This document shows positions 25,800-33,411 of a DNA stretch of 33,801 bases, in pieces. Positions within the stretch are counted from its first letter, which is position 1. Each line of letters begins with the position of its first letter. Position numbers and translations under genes: made by a program. The stretch lies in assembly GCA_013287645.1 (NCBI GenBank), contig JABDDJ010000026.1:1-33801 (forward strand), given 5' to 3'. The notes under the pieces were generated by a model. That model saw nothing but the letters and a program-made list of their open reading frames with translations, had not been told where the DNA came from and made no database searches. Origin of the DNA: Chlamydiota bacterium (lineage in GTDB: Bacteria > Chlamydiota > Chlamydiia > Chlamydiales > JABDDJ01).

Positions 25800-26669
25800 A
25801 TGAAAAAATTTTATTTACTCATTATTACTCTCCTTTTAGTTCCTCTGCTACTTTTTGGAGGCTATCGTTATAAGCTAAGCATCGCCTCAGTCTTCCAAAA
25901 CGAAGCCGATTACCTAAAAGAATGGATCGAGTTTCATCGAATCGTAGGCGTTGAACATTTCTACCTCTATAATAACGAAAGCTCCGATCACTACATGGAA
26001 GTTCTAAAGCCCTATGTCGACAAAGGTATTGTAGAACTGATTCAATGGCCCAATCTTTGGCCAGATAGATTATTTTTTGAAGGTTGCCAAATTTTCGCCT
26101 ATGAAGATGCCCTCTCACGAGCACGCAAAGAATCCAAATGGCTAGCGCTGATTGATACAGACGAATTCATTTTCCCCACTCAAGGTGGATCACTCCTAAA
26201 ATATCTCGATAGAAACTACGATAAATTTAGCGGAGTAGCCATCAACTGGCAGTGCTACGGGACTTCAAATGTTATTTTACAACCTGGCGAGTTAATGCTC
26301 GAAAAACTCGTTCTCAAAGCCCCTGAGAACGAATTCAAAAATACCTGGTATAAAATGATCGTCAAACCCAAAGACGTCACTCAATGCGCTAGCGTCCACT
26401 TTTGCCTCTTTAAACAAGGAAAGTATGCCGTAGATACCCATAAAGACCCATCAATCCATAGCCATCGCTTTATTTATACAGACTGCCTACGCATCAATCA
26501 TTACTGGTTTAGAGATTATCACTTCCTTCACAACATTAAGATGCCACGCTACAGAGTTTGGGGATGGCCTGCTGAAGCTTTACCACTCACAGACGAGATG
26601 TTTAGCGTCGTCGAAGACAAGTCAATATATATCTTTCTTCCTCAGCTCAAAAAACAAATGGGGTTGTAG
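25800..26669 (+). CDS. Membrane-anchored GT-A glycosyltransferase, family 92/DUF23-like
   Basis: A 289-residue protein with an N-terminal signal anchor (LLIITLLLVPLLLFGG, residues 6-21). It continues SIASVFQNEADYLKEWIEFH, the opening of family 92 / Glyco_tranf_2_4 enzymes. A DxD metal motif is present (D119-T-D121-E-F), and WYKMIVKP, HSHRF and NHYWFRDY match later conserved patches of that group. It probably transfers a sugar onto an envelope or secreted acceptor; donor and acceptor are unknown. It is the last gene of the waaA operon by spacing (8 bases after mutS, AGGT before the ATG). Its leader is strikingly similar to that of the kinase-like protein at 7021. Convergent with the gene at 26733. 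Confidence 0.8.
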   Translation: MKKFYLLIITLLLVPLLLFGGYRYKLSIASVFQNEADYLKEWIEFHRIVGVEHFYLYNNESSDHYMEVLKPYVDKGIVELIQWPNLWPDRLFFEGCQIFAYEDALSRARKESKWLALIDTDEFIFPTQGGSLLKYLDRNYDKFSGVAINWQCYGTSNVILQPGELMLEKLVLKAPENEFKNTWYKMIVKPKDVTQCASVHFCLFKQGKYAVDTHKDPSIHSHRFIYTDCLRINHYWFRDYHFLHNIKMPRYRVWGWPAEALPLTDEMFSVVEDKSIYIFLPQLKKQMGL

Positions 26670-26674
26670 AAGAA

Positions 26675-26736
26675 TTAAACGCAAAGGCGCAAAGCCGCAA
26701 AGAAATAAAATAATTTCTTTGCGCCTTTGCGTTTAA
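26675..26736. repeat. Palindromic unit-built repeat with one unpaired unit; likely bidirectional terminator
   Basis: Left arm 26675-26706 (32 bases) and right arm 26713-26736 (24 bases) pair perfectly except that the left arm carries one extra 8-base unit, CCGCAAAG. The right arm overlaps the stop codon of the gene at 26733. Same family as the palindromes at 3867, 7975 and 20433. Confidence 0.85.
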
Positions 26737-27488
26737 ACTTTAAATTTAGACCATTTCTTATTGATGAGCAGATTATACCGAGCTTGTGCTGCAAAATATA
26801 ATTTTGTTTGGATTGTTCCCTGAAGTAAGCTAGGAGAGTCAATGGTATACAAATCACTCTTTTCTTCTTGATTTGTACTACTCTGCCCTTTGCTATAACT
26901 ATATCTCGCTTTAATGGTTCGATCAGTGCAAAATTTAAGGGGCTTATCCCACTCTTTTGTTAATGAAAATATGTTTTTTGCCACTCTTGTAACTTCATCG
27001 ATGTCATAAGAGTCCTCAATGAATACTACTATCCGTTGATCACCCCTATTTTTTTGATTATAGTTAACTTTTCCTGTCGAGCATTGTAGACCATACCCCA
27101 AGGCACCCTGACTATAAGATTCTCTAAATAATTGCCAGGTAGTATGAAACTTCTCTTCAGGGACATAAATCACAAAATGTCCACTGTTTGCAGTAATGCG
27201 AGGAAGTCGTGTATAAAGTGATTCAGGAACGGGCTCCTGCATCCATGGATGGCTTGCAATGCTAAGAGGGTCTTCTGAGTAGGGGCATTTGGAAGGATCA
27301 GGCCGAAAAAATGGCATTCCGGCTTTAGCTACTTTCTTGGATATTCGTCCGCTGAAAACTAACTGATCATCTTGTTTTTCAAAATGGGCTGTATAACTTG
27401 TTTTTTCCGGTTTATTACTTTGCCGTTCATGCCACTGTCCTGTGGCATAATAGGCTGTTTCAATTGGATTTGGATCTAATGAAGGCAT
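26733..27488 (-). CDS. Conserved hypothetical protein, UPF0696/Bles03 (DUF1917)-like
   Basis: A 251-residue cytoplasmic protein with no signal or membrane segment. The middle part contains HFVIYVPEEKFHTTWQLFRES, then a QRIVVFIEDSYDIDEVTRVAKNI block and a KFCTDRTIKARYSYSKG block. The order of these pieces recalls the UPF0696/Bles03 family, known mainly from animals and with an eIF4E-like fold. That identification is from memory and moderate at best. The start is ATG 27486-27488, with AGGAAA 6 bases upstream, just after the metG stop. A longer frame reaching 27587 would overlap metG by 89 bases and is less likely. The C-terminus ends in the palindrome arm, so the last residues (KWSKFKV) may be shaped by the repeat. 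It is last in the metG transcript. Confidence 0.7.
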   Translation of the reverse strand: MPSLDPNPIETAYYATGQWHERQSNKPEKTSYTAHFEKQDDQLVFSGRISKKVAKAGMPFFRPDPSKCPYSEDPLSIASHPWMQEPVPESLYTRLPRITANSGHFVIYVPEEKFHTTWQLFRESYSQGALGYGLQCSTGKVNYNQKNRGDQRIVVFIEDSYDIDEVTRVAKNIFSLTKEWDKPLKFCTDRTIKARYSYSKGQSSTNQEEKSDLYTIDSPSLLQGTIQTKLYFAAQARYNLLINKKWSKFKV

Positions 27489-27498
27489 TGGATATTTC

Positions 27499-29514
27499 CT
27501 AACTAAGAAGTGCTCCCGGAGGTGCTCCAGGCACGGTAACAACTTGTAATTTGTCTCCCCATTTAGCTGCCAGCAGCATGCCTTCACTCATGATGCCTCT
27601 CAATTTTGCTGGCTGTAGATTTGCTACTACTACGATAGATAAGCCAACGATTTGTTCAGGGGCATAATACTCTGCAATCCCAGCCACAATAGTTCTCTCA
27701 CCTTTTCCATCATCAAGTTTTAATTTGACTAACTTTTGACTGCCATCCACCTTTTCTGCCGCCAACACCTTTGCAACCCTTAACTCGACCTGCCGTACCT
27801 GATCTATAGTAATGAGATTTGTCGCTTCCTCTTCCTCTTGAACAGGTCCACGCAACTTTGCAATTTCGGCCTCAATAGCCGCATCTTCTAACTTTTGAAA
27901 AAGGATCTCCGATTTTCCTAACGGCTGCTCCCCTTTCAACTCATCCTGCAAATTAATCTCTGCTTTCATTCCTAACATTCTCCATATCTTCTCCGCAGCT
28001 TCTGGAATAATAGGATAAGCTCCTAACGCTAACAGCCGCAGGCACTCCATGCAATACCGTATCGTGCGCGAAACACTCGCGCGATCTCCCTGTTTAATCG
28101 CTAGCCACGGTTTCTGGTCATTAAAGTAGACATTTCCCTTTTGTGCGATCTCCATCAGCAGCTGACATGCTCGTCGTAGCCGGAAGGTACGGTAGGCTTC
28201 TGAAAGCTCTTCAAATAGAGTCTTGATCTCGCTTAAGAACTTTTGATCGACTTCTTGAGGATCTTGTACTTCAGGTACTACAGCACCGCAGTTCTGCGCA
28301 GCAAAAACCAATACTCGATTGACCAAGTTGCCAAACTTGCCCACTAAGTCACTATTATTTTTGGCTTGAAAATCCTTCCATGTAAATTCCGAATCTGAAG
28401 TTTCAGGAGCATTTGAAGCAATGGCATAGCGGATCTGATCGCTTGAATAGCGCGTTAAAAAATCATCAAGATCGATAAACCAGCCATCTGACTTGCTAAA
28501 CTGCTTTCCTTCAAGCTTATAAAACTCATTCGCAGGCAGTTCGTCAACTAATTTATAAGGTTGTGATTGTCCCATGCACATAGCTGGAAAGATGGCTCCA
28601 TGAAAAGGAATATTATCTTTACCAATAAACTGCACCAATTTAGTTTGTGGATCTAGCCAGTAATCTTTCCATAGCTCTGGCGTACCCTTTAACTGCGCCC
28701 ATTCCATTGTAGCAGAGATATACCCAATAGGAGCGTCAAACCAGACATACAAAACCTTGCCCTCAGTATTAGCTAAGGGTATTGGCACGCCCCACGTCAT
28801 ATCGCGGGTAATAGCTCGAGCATGCAGCTCTTCAATATACCCCTTAATGAACTTTACAACATTAGACTTCCAATCCTTCGTATCCAACCACTCCAACAAC
28901 TGCTGTTTAAAGTTCTCAAGCTCCAAAAACCAATGTTTGGTCATTTTGCGTGTTAAAGGCGAATCCGTTAAGCGAGAGCGTGGCGAAATTAGATCAATCG
29001 CATCGTAAGAGGTACCGCATTGACCACATTCATCGCCTCTGGCCTTATCATAGCCGCATTTTGGACAGGTACCAATCACATAACGGTCAGCCAAAAACTT
29101 TTTATCCTTTTCTGAATAAAGCTGCTCAGTCACCTTCTCGACAATATGTCCAGCCTTAAATAGATCTGTAAAAAAAGCGTGAGTCACCGGAACATGTCCA
29201 GGCCATGTTGTGCGGGAGTAATGGTCAAAAGATATATTTAACTTTTCAAATAATTTTTTGTTTATTCCATGAAACAGATCCACGTGCTCCCGCGGCTCTC
29301 GACCCGCAAGCTCCGCACTCATAGTGATCGCCATCCCATACTCATCCGACCCACTAATATAGAGCACATCATGCCCCTGTAATCTCTGAAAGCGTGCATA
29401 ACAATCCGCCGGCAAGTATGCTCCAGCCAGATGACCAAAATGCATCGGTCCATTGGCATAGAGCAGAGCAGATGTAATTAAAATTTTTTGCTTATGTTGA
29501 CTTTTGGACTTCAT
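27499..29514 (-). CDS. metG: Methionyl-tRNA synthetase with C-terminal tRNA-binding domain
   Basis: Charges tRNA-Met in the cytoplasm. 671 residues. The HIGH motif is H25-F-G-H28, the zinc knuckle is C150-x2-C153-x9-C163-x2-C166, and the KMSKS loop reads QFSKS (338-342). The anticodon-binding helical domain follows, and from about 570 an EMAP-II/Trbp111-like OB fold (DQVRQVELRVAKVLAAEKV ... GIMSEGMLLAA), making the dimeric long form. The ATG overlaps the end of the upstream gene by 23 bases, and there is no clear ribosome site, so translational coupling is likely. It belongs to the gmk - omega - membrane protein - metG cluster. Confidence 0.96.
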   Translation of the reverse strand: MKSKSQHKQKILITSALLYANGPMHFGHLAGAYLPADCYARFQRLQGHDVLYISGSDEYGMAITMSAELAGREPREHVDLFHGINKKLFEKLNISFDHYSRTTWPGHVPVTHAFFTDLFKAGHIVEKVTEQLYSEKDKKFLADRYVIGTCPKCGYDKARGDECGQCGTSYDAIDLISPRSRLTDSPLTRKMTKHWFLELENFKQQLLEWLDTKDWKSNVVKFIKGYIEELHARAITRDMTWGVPIPLANTEGKVLYVWFDAPIGYISATMEWAQLKGTPELWKDYWLDPQTKLVQFIGKDNIPFHGAIFPAMCMGQSQPYKLVDELPANEFYKLEGKQFSKSDGWFIDLDDFLTRYSSDQIRYAIASNAPETSDSEFTWKDFQAKNNSDLVGKFGNLVNRVLVFAAQNCGAVVPEVQDPQEVDQKFLSEIKTLFEELSEAYRTFRLRRACQLLMEIAQKGNVYFNDQKPWLAIKQGDRASVSRTIRYCMECLRLLALGAYPIIPEAAEKIWRMLGMKAEINLQDELKGEQPLGKSEILFQKLEDAAIEAEIAKLRGPVQEEEEATNLITIDQVRQVELRVAKVLAAEKVDGSQKLVKLKLDDGKGERTIVAGIAEYYAPEQIVGLSIVVVANLQPAKLRGIMSEGMLLAAKWGDKLQVVTVPGAPPGALLS

Positions 29515-30133
29515 TAGGTAATACTAACTTAATAGGTTTCTGTATAATCAATACTTCAAAATCGGTTCCAGGCACACATTTCCAGCCTAAAACAACCTTT
29601 GTATCCACATCAACGTAGAGAGGCCCTGGCTTTGCCATGGCAAAACTAGCTTCAATATCGCGTGGAGATGAGTTTGGAGAGGAAAAAAGGATCTGAAAAC
29701 CCTTCAACGAACCGTGTAAACGCTTGATTTCATCCTGTTGATGATGAGTTAAACTTCCCCACGAAACAAAATTTCCCTTGTATCTTTTTTGAATAAAGCT
29801 CCAATCGACCTTAATTGTGTCATACCAAGTGATTGCGTCTGAAAAAATACGCCCTGTATCCCTGCAAAAGGCCGCATTTTTCAATTTAAACATCTTATTG
29901 TCATAGGAATTGTGCTCATACAAGTAGCGCAGAATCTGCTCTTTAGAATAAAAAGTCAGCGTTTCGGCCCTTCTTAAGGGAGTACCTGTATAGGGCGAAA
30001 CACTATCTTTCTGTTTCTGTATCCAAAAGCCTGCGAAAATTGCAATGAGCAAGGAAGCAGAAACCAATAAAAGCAGCAGACCTATCCACAGCGCATCCGA
30101 ACGCAGACCTTCCTGTATAAAATCTACTGACAT
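29492..30133 (-). CDS. Single-pass membrane protein of unknown function
   Basis: 213 residues. One transmembrane helix at about 15-38 (LWIGLLLLLVSASLLIAIFAGFWI) is followed by a soluble domain of about 170 residues with the notable pieces AFCRDTGRIFSDAITWYDTIKVDWSF and PLYVDVDTKVVLGWKCVPGTDFEVLII. I do not recognise a characterised family. The C-terminal domain probably faces the cytoplasm, given the basic residues after the helix (topology inferred). AGAGGG lies 8 bases upstream of the ATG. It stands between the omega-like gene (36 bases upstream) and metG (23-base overlap), so it is almost certainly co-transcribed with them. Confidence 0.8.
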   Translation of the reverse strand: MSVDFIQEGLRSDALWIGLLLLLVSASLLIAIFAGFWIQKQKDSVSPYTGTPLRRAETLTFYSKEQILRYLYEHNSYDNKMFKLKNAAFCRDTGRIFSDAITWYDTIKVDWSFIQKRYKGNFVSWGSLTHHQQDEIKRLHGSLKGFQILFSSPNSSPRDIEASFAMAKPGPLYVDVDTKVVLGWKCVPGTDFEVLIIQKPIKLVLPNEVQKST

Positions 30134-30169
30134 AGAACGCTCACCCTCTTGTGCTATGAACGAGCCGAA

Positions 30170-30490
30170 CTATTTTTTCTCTTTAGGTTCTTTCTTACTA
30201 TTTGTGGGCGACTGCACAACATAGTTGGAGGATTGAGAAGAATCTTCATCTTCATCATCGTCAAGCATCTCTTCAAGATAGTCCTTACCTTGCGCTATTT
30301 CTTCAAGGACGATATTAGCTGGATTCATTCCAATAACGTCAATGCGGACACGCGCTCCCCGACCAGACAAAATCATGTTTTCCGCTAATTTGATAGCATG
30401 ATTAACAATGTCAAATTGATTAATAAATTTACTTGTTAAATACTCCGAGGTTAAGTGAACTTTGACCTCTCCTCTCTCTCTTTTATCCAT
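30170..30490 (-). CDS. rpoZ: Probable RNA polymerase omega subunit (RpoZ-like)
   Basis: 106 residues. The segment LTSKFINQFDIVNHAIKLAENMI matches the omega core (in E. coli NRFDLVLVAARRARQM), and NPANIVLEEIAQGK matches the omega TTVIALREIEEGL helix. Omega binds beta-prime and stabilises RNA polymerase. The tail (about 75-106) is acidic then basic and low-complexity. Position supports the call: it starts 2 bases after the gmk stop, with AAAGAGGAA provided by the end of gmk, and gmk-rpoZ adjacency is widespread. In Chlamydia the gene in this position has often been listed as hypothetical (CT031, from memory). A divergent short protein, so confidence is not full. Confidence 0.75.
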   Translation of the reverse strand: MDKRERGEVKVHLTSEYLTSKFINQFDIVNHAIKLAENMILSGRGARVRIDVIGMNPANIVLEEIAQGKDYLEEMLDDDEDEDSSQSSNYVVQSPTNSKKEPKEKK

Positions 30491-30492
30491 GC

Positions 30493-31140
30493 TTATTCCT
30501 CTTTAATTAGAAGCTTTGGACAAGATGCATCGAGCAATAGCCGACTGATCTTGTGTTCTTCTGCTATAATAATATTTATCAATGCAGAGCATGCAATCTC
30601 TAAATCCTCATTGACAATAACATAATCGTAATTTATTGCCGCTCTTAATTCTTTCGGTGTCCTCGCTAAGCGTTTTTCAATATCTTCCTGAGATTCTGTA
30701 CCACGGCTTTCTAGACGCTCTCGCTGAACCTTTAGGGAAGGCGGCAGGACAAAAATATAGATGCCATCTTTTTTGTCTTTAAGTGACAGTCCACCCTCGG
30801 TATCTATCGTTAAGACCACATGCTTTCCCTCTTGCTGCATCGCTTCAACCCATTTGCGAGAGGTCCCATAATAGTTTCCGCAAAACTCGACAAACTCTAA
30901 AAAATCGCCAGCTTGGATCATTTTTTCGAAGCTCTCTCTAGAAATAAAGTGGTAGTGCACACCTTCGATTTCATCAGAGCGAGGATGGCGCGTCGTGTAG
31001 GAGACACTAGCAACGACCCAAGGCAAATTTTCAACTAATTTCTTTACAAGCGTCGTCTTACCCGTTCCAGCCGGAGCACTCAGAACAATAAACATCCCTC
31101 TAGATAGGGTTGGAGAATTGGTTTTAGTGCAAGTTCTCAT
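30493..31140 (-). CDS. gmk: Guanylate kinase
   Basis: Phosphorylates GMP to GDP with ATP in the cytoplasm. 215 residues. The P-loop is SAPAGTGKT (21-29), GMP-site residues follow in SYTTRHPRSDEIEGVHYHF and EFVEFCGNYYGTSR, and the lid region is ERLESRGTESQEDIEKRLA. The ATG at 31138-31140 gives a slightly long N-terminus; a second Met at residue 16 (MFIVLSAPAG) would also give a functional protein. No ribosome site is clear. It heads the gmk-rpoZ-membrane protein-metG run. The 233 bp palindrome upstream separates it from yicC. Confidence 0.95.
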   Translation of the reverse strand: MRTCTKTNSPTLSRGMFIVLSAPAGTGKTTLVKKLVENLPWVVASVSYTTRHPRSDEIEGVHYHFISRESFEKMIQAGDFLEFVEFCGNYYGTSRKWVEAMQQEGKHVVLTIDTEGGLSLKDKKDGIYIFVLPPSLKVQRERLESRGTESQEDIEKRLARTPKELRAAINYDYVIVNEDLEIACSALINIIIAEEHKISRLLLDASCPKLLIKEE

Positions 31141-31174
31141 AAAAAATTAGTTCTCTGTGATCTCTTTTTTTTAG

Positions 31175-31407
31175 AGCCGCGAATGCGGCAAAAGCATGTA
31201 GCCACAGGCGTGAGCCTGTGGGCAAATGTAATCAAAAAAACAAAGCCGCGCTAGCGGCGACAGAAATCAACTAAAATGTCCAACCTCAATCTGTTTGGTG
31301 AACGTACTCATGGACCCTTTCCTGTCGCCGCTAGCGCGGCTCATGTTTATTTTGACCATACCACAGGCTCACGCCTGTGGCTACATGCTTTTGCCGCATT
31401 CGCGGCT
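31175..31407. repeat. 233 bp composite palindrome (nested hairpins) between yicC and gmk
   Basis: Outer arms 31175-31221 and 31361-31407 are perfect 47 bp reverse complements. Inner arms 31244-31263 and 31322-31341 are perfect over 20 bp, with a 58-base loop. Each arm also contains smaller palindromes, for example GCCGCGAATGCGGC, CCACAGGC-GTGA-GCCTGTGG and GCCGCTAGCGGC. The open frame crossing it (31276-31461) is not a gene. It fills the 292 bases from 31141 to 31432; apart from a short T-run at 31165-31172, nothing else was recognised there. It could act as a processing site or terminator, or be a mobile repeat. Confidence 0.9.
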
Positions 31408-31432
31408 AACTCGTGCTTGAGTGCTCTGTGGT

Positions 31433-32320
31433 TCATTCGATGTTTTGAACCTGTTCCTTAAGCTTCTCCACCTCAGCTTTCATCAGCAGGCCCAAGTTAA
31501 TGACTTCGATATCGGGAGATTTTGCGCTTGCGGTGTTTATCTCTCGGGTAATCTCCTGTAGAAGGAACTCCAGTTCCTTTCCCACACAAGACTGATCAGA
31601 CAGAAGTAAGCTTTCCAAACGATCTAAATGCGCCTTAAGACGGACACTTTCTTCTGTCATATCTACCTTATCAGCATAGATACACATTTCCCGCATTAAC
31701 CGCTCTGCGTTTTCAACACCACCAGGAACTGCAGCTTCTATTCTCTCTTTCAACCGCTCCTGCAGTCTATCCGGCGCATTCTTAGCCTTAGTTTCCATCT
31801 CATCGCGCCACTTCTTTAAAGCGTGACAACGACCCATCAGGTCTTGTTGAAGGACCTTGCCTTCACGTAATTTCGTCTCTAGAGCAAGTTTCCAAGCCGC
31901 TTCCAGGCCCTCTCTCAACTCTCTCCAAAGAGCTTCTTCATCTTCAATTTCGGATTCTACACACATCAGCTGAGATTGCCCAACAAAGAGCTCTAAGGGC
32001 AGATGGTGACCAGAGGAATATCCCAAAGTGTTCGCTATAGTACGCCATGCCAGCGCATACTGCTCTAGAAAAGATACGTTGACATGCACTTGAGGAGGCT
32101 TAACACCCTCGGGAATAATGGTCACCTTAACAAATACTTGACCGCGGTGAATCTGCTGAGACATGAATGTACGGATTTTTCCGTCAAACCTGAGCATGTT
32201 TGAAGGCAGAGCACACTGGAGTTCAAAATGTCTCTTATTAATCGAATTGATTTCGATGACTACCTTACCTAGAGAGGTAGTAGTGCTGCTACGGCCATAG
32301 GCCGTCATGCTCTTTAACAT
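31433..32320 (-). CDS. yicC: YicC-family endoribonuclease
   Basis: 295 residues, close to the family's usual length. The N-terminus MLKSMTAYGR and the following INSINKRHFELQ, and the C-terminal block GKELEFLLQEITREINTASAKSPD ... EVEKLKEQVQNIE, are diagnostic of the YicC-like N domain and the DUF1732 C domain. E. coli YicC is reported to be an endoribonuclease that influences RNA turnover; the acidic pair and histidines of the C-terminal region fit metal-dependent activity. The ATG (32318-32320) is chosen because MxxSMTAY is the family start. yicC upstream of gmk is a common arrangement, but here the two are split by a large palindrome. 47 bases separate it from the gene upstream. Confidence 0.92.
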   Translation of the reverse strand: MLKSMTAYGRSSTTTSLGKVVIEINSINKRHFELQCALPSNMLRFDGKIRTFMSQQIHRGQVFVKVTIIPEGVKPPQVHVNVSFLEQYALAWRTIANTLGYSSGHHLPLELFVGQSQLMCVESEIEDEEALWRELREGLEAAWKLALETKLREGKVLQQDLMGRCHALKKWRDEMETKAKNAPDRLQERLKERIEAAVPGGVENAERLMREMCIYADKVDMTEESVRLKAHLDRLESLLLSDQSCVGKELEFLLQEITREINTASAKSPDIEVINLGLLMKAEVEKLKEQVQNIE

Positions 32321-32367
32321 AGTGATAAGAGAATACCTTCAACTGTGAATTCAGTCAATTGAGATCG

Positions 32368-33411
32368 TCAATTGTTTTTTGCAACAGGGAGTCGGCAGTT
32401 TTTAATTTCAATATTTAGCAATTCCAGTTGTTCCAGATTTTCGTTTAGGACATTCAGTTCTTCGGTATCTTGCGTCTTTTCAGCTGATCGCATCCCGTTT
32501 TCTAGAGCAACTTTAGTTTGATTCAAACACGTCTCTAAATCTATTGAAAGCCTTCCCGCATAATAATCTCTTAACAAAAGATGAGCGGAAAAATTATAAA
32601 ACCTTGCTTTGAGAGTAGGAGATAACGCCTCAGCAAGAGGTTGATGAATCGTTCCTAGATTGCAACTCAGATAACTATGCACAATTTTGTTCATATGCGC
32701 TAAATGCCCGATATCTGACTTACTAAAGTCATCGAAAATCTCATCGAATGAGCTATTAATCCCTTCCAAATCAACTTTTATACCCGATTGAAATAAGTCA
32801 TGGATCTCTTTATTAACAGGTCGTTCTAAACGAAACAGTCCTAAGTATGCGTAAAGACGCAATTTATCGTCTGTCGCTAGTTTCAAAGCCTGATCAAGAT
32901 CAGATGTAGACTTTTCAAAAAAACCTTTGATCAATGCATACTTGCAAGCAACGCGCTGATTCGTAAAAATTTTGCTATACGAAATTTTAGAAAATTCTTT
33001 TTGTTTACTATCAAACTCTGCAAGATTGTAAGGTTTTTCAAGGTACTCGATAAATAGATCTAAAATCTGTTCTCTTTCAGTGACCTTGTTATTAAACCAG
33101 CAGAAGAAAGGCTTACCGATAAAACAAACAATTTTCGTGATTAACCCTACTAGTCTCCACTCAACTATTTTGTCAGATGGTACAAGTATAGCATTTACAC
33201 TGGGGTTTTGTTCAATTTTAAAAGAAAAATTTTTGTTAACCGAAAATTTGATTGAAAAGGGATAACTTTTAACAGGATTTTTTAAAGAAAAGTTAAATTG
33301 AGTCTCATAAGATTGAGCCTCTGTCTGGATAGTATAACCCGTCAGTTCTGGCAATGCAGAACCAATTTCTCTAAGCTTATCACTTAGACCTAATGTTGAA
33401 AATACACTCAT
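32368..33411 (-). CDS. Hypothetical protein, helical with possible TPR-like repeats
   Basis: 347 residues, family not recognised. The first 85 residues are beta-rich (YETQFNFSLKNPVKSYPFSIKFSVNKNF). Next comes a hydrophobic amphipathic stretch at about 86-108 (WRLVGLITKIVCFIGKPFFCWF), then about 240 helical residues that could hold TPR-like pairs (DKLRLYAYLGLFRLERPVNKEIHDLF; SAHLLLRDYYAGRLSIDLETCLNQ). The order (beta domain, amphipathic segment with xTK, Glu/Arg helix) loosely parallels the N-terminus of the giant protein at 9644. There is no signal peptide. The start overlaps the ttcA-like stop by 4 bases (ATGA), so it is translationally coupled. The stop lies at a small CAATTGA/TCAATTG hairpin. 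Confidence 0.7.
   Translation of the reverse strand: MSVFSTLGLSDKLREIGSALPELTGYTIQTEAQSYETQFNFSLKNPVKSYPFSIKFSVNKNFSFKIEQNPSVNAILVPSDKIVEWRLVGLITKIVCFIGKPFFCWFNNKVTEREQILDLFIEYLEKPYNLAEFDSKQKEFSKISYSKIFTNQRVACKYALIKGFFEKSTSDLDQALKLATDDKLRLYAYLGLFRLERPVNKEIHDLFQSGIKVDLEGINSSFDEIFDDFSKSDIGHLAHMNKIVHSYLSCNLGTIHQPLAEALSPTLKARFYNFSAHLLLRDYYAGRLSIDLETCLNQTKVALENGMRSAEKTQDTEELNVLNENLEQLELLNIEIKNCRLPVAKNN

Noticed and set aside
27489-27587. A longer start for the UPF0696-like gene
   Set aside because: It would overlap metG by 89 bases; the extra residues are antiphase metG coding sequence and a better ATG with AGGAAA exists at 27488.
31276-31461. A 61-codon plus-strand frame between gmk and yicC
   Set aside because: It runs through the loop and right arm of the composite palindrome and into the antisense of yicC; no start signals and no family resemblance.
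32356-32374. CAATTGA/TCAATTG hairpin as a terminator for the minus-strand gene at 32368
   Set aside because: The T-run lies on the plus-strand side, which is the wrong orientation for the minus-strand transcript, and the next gene is only 47 bases away.
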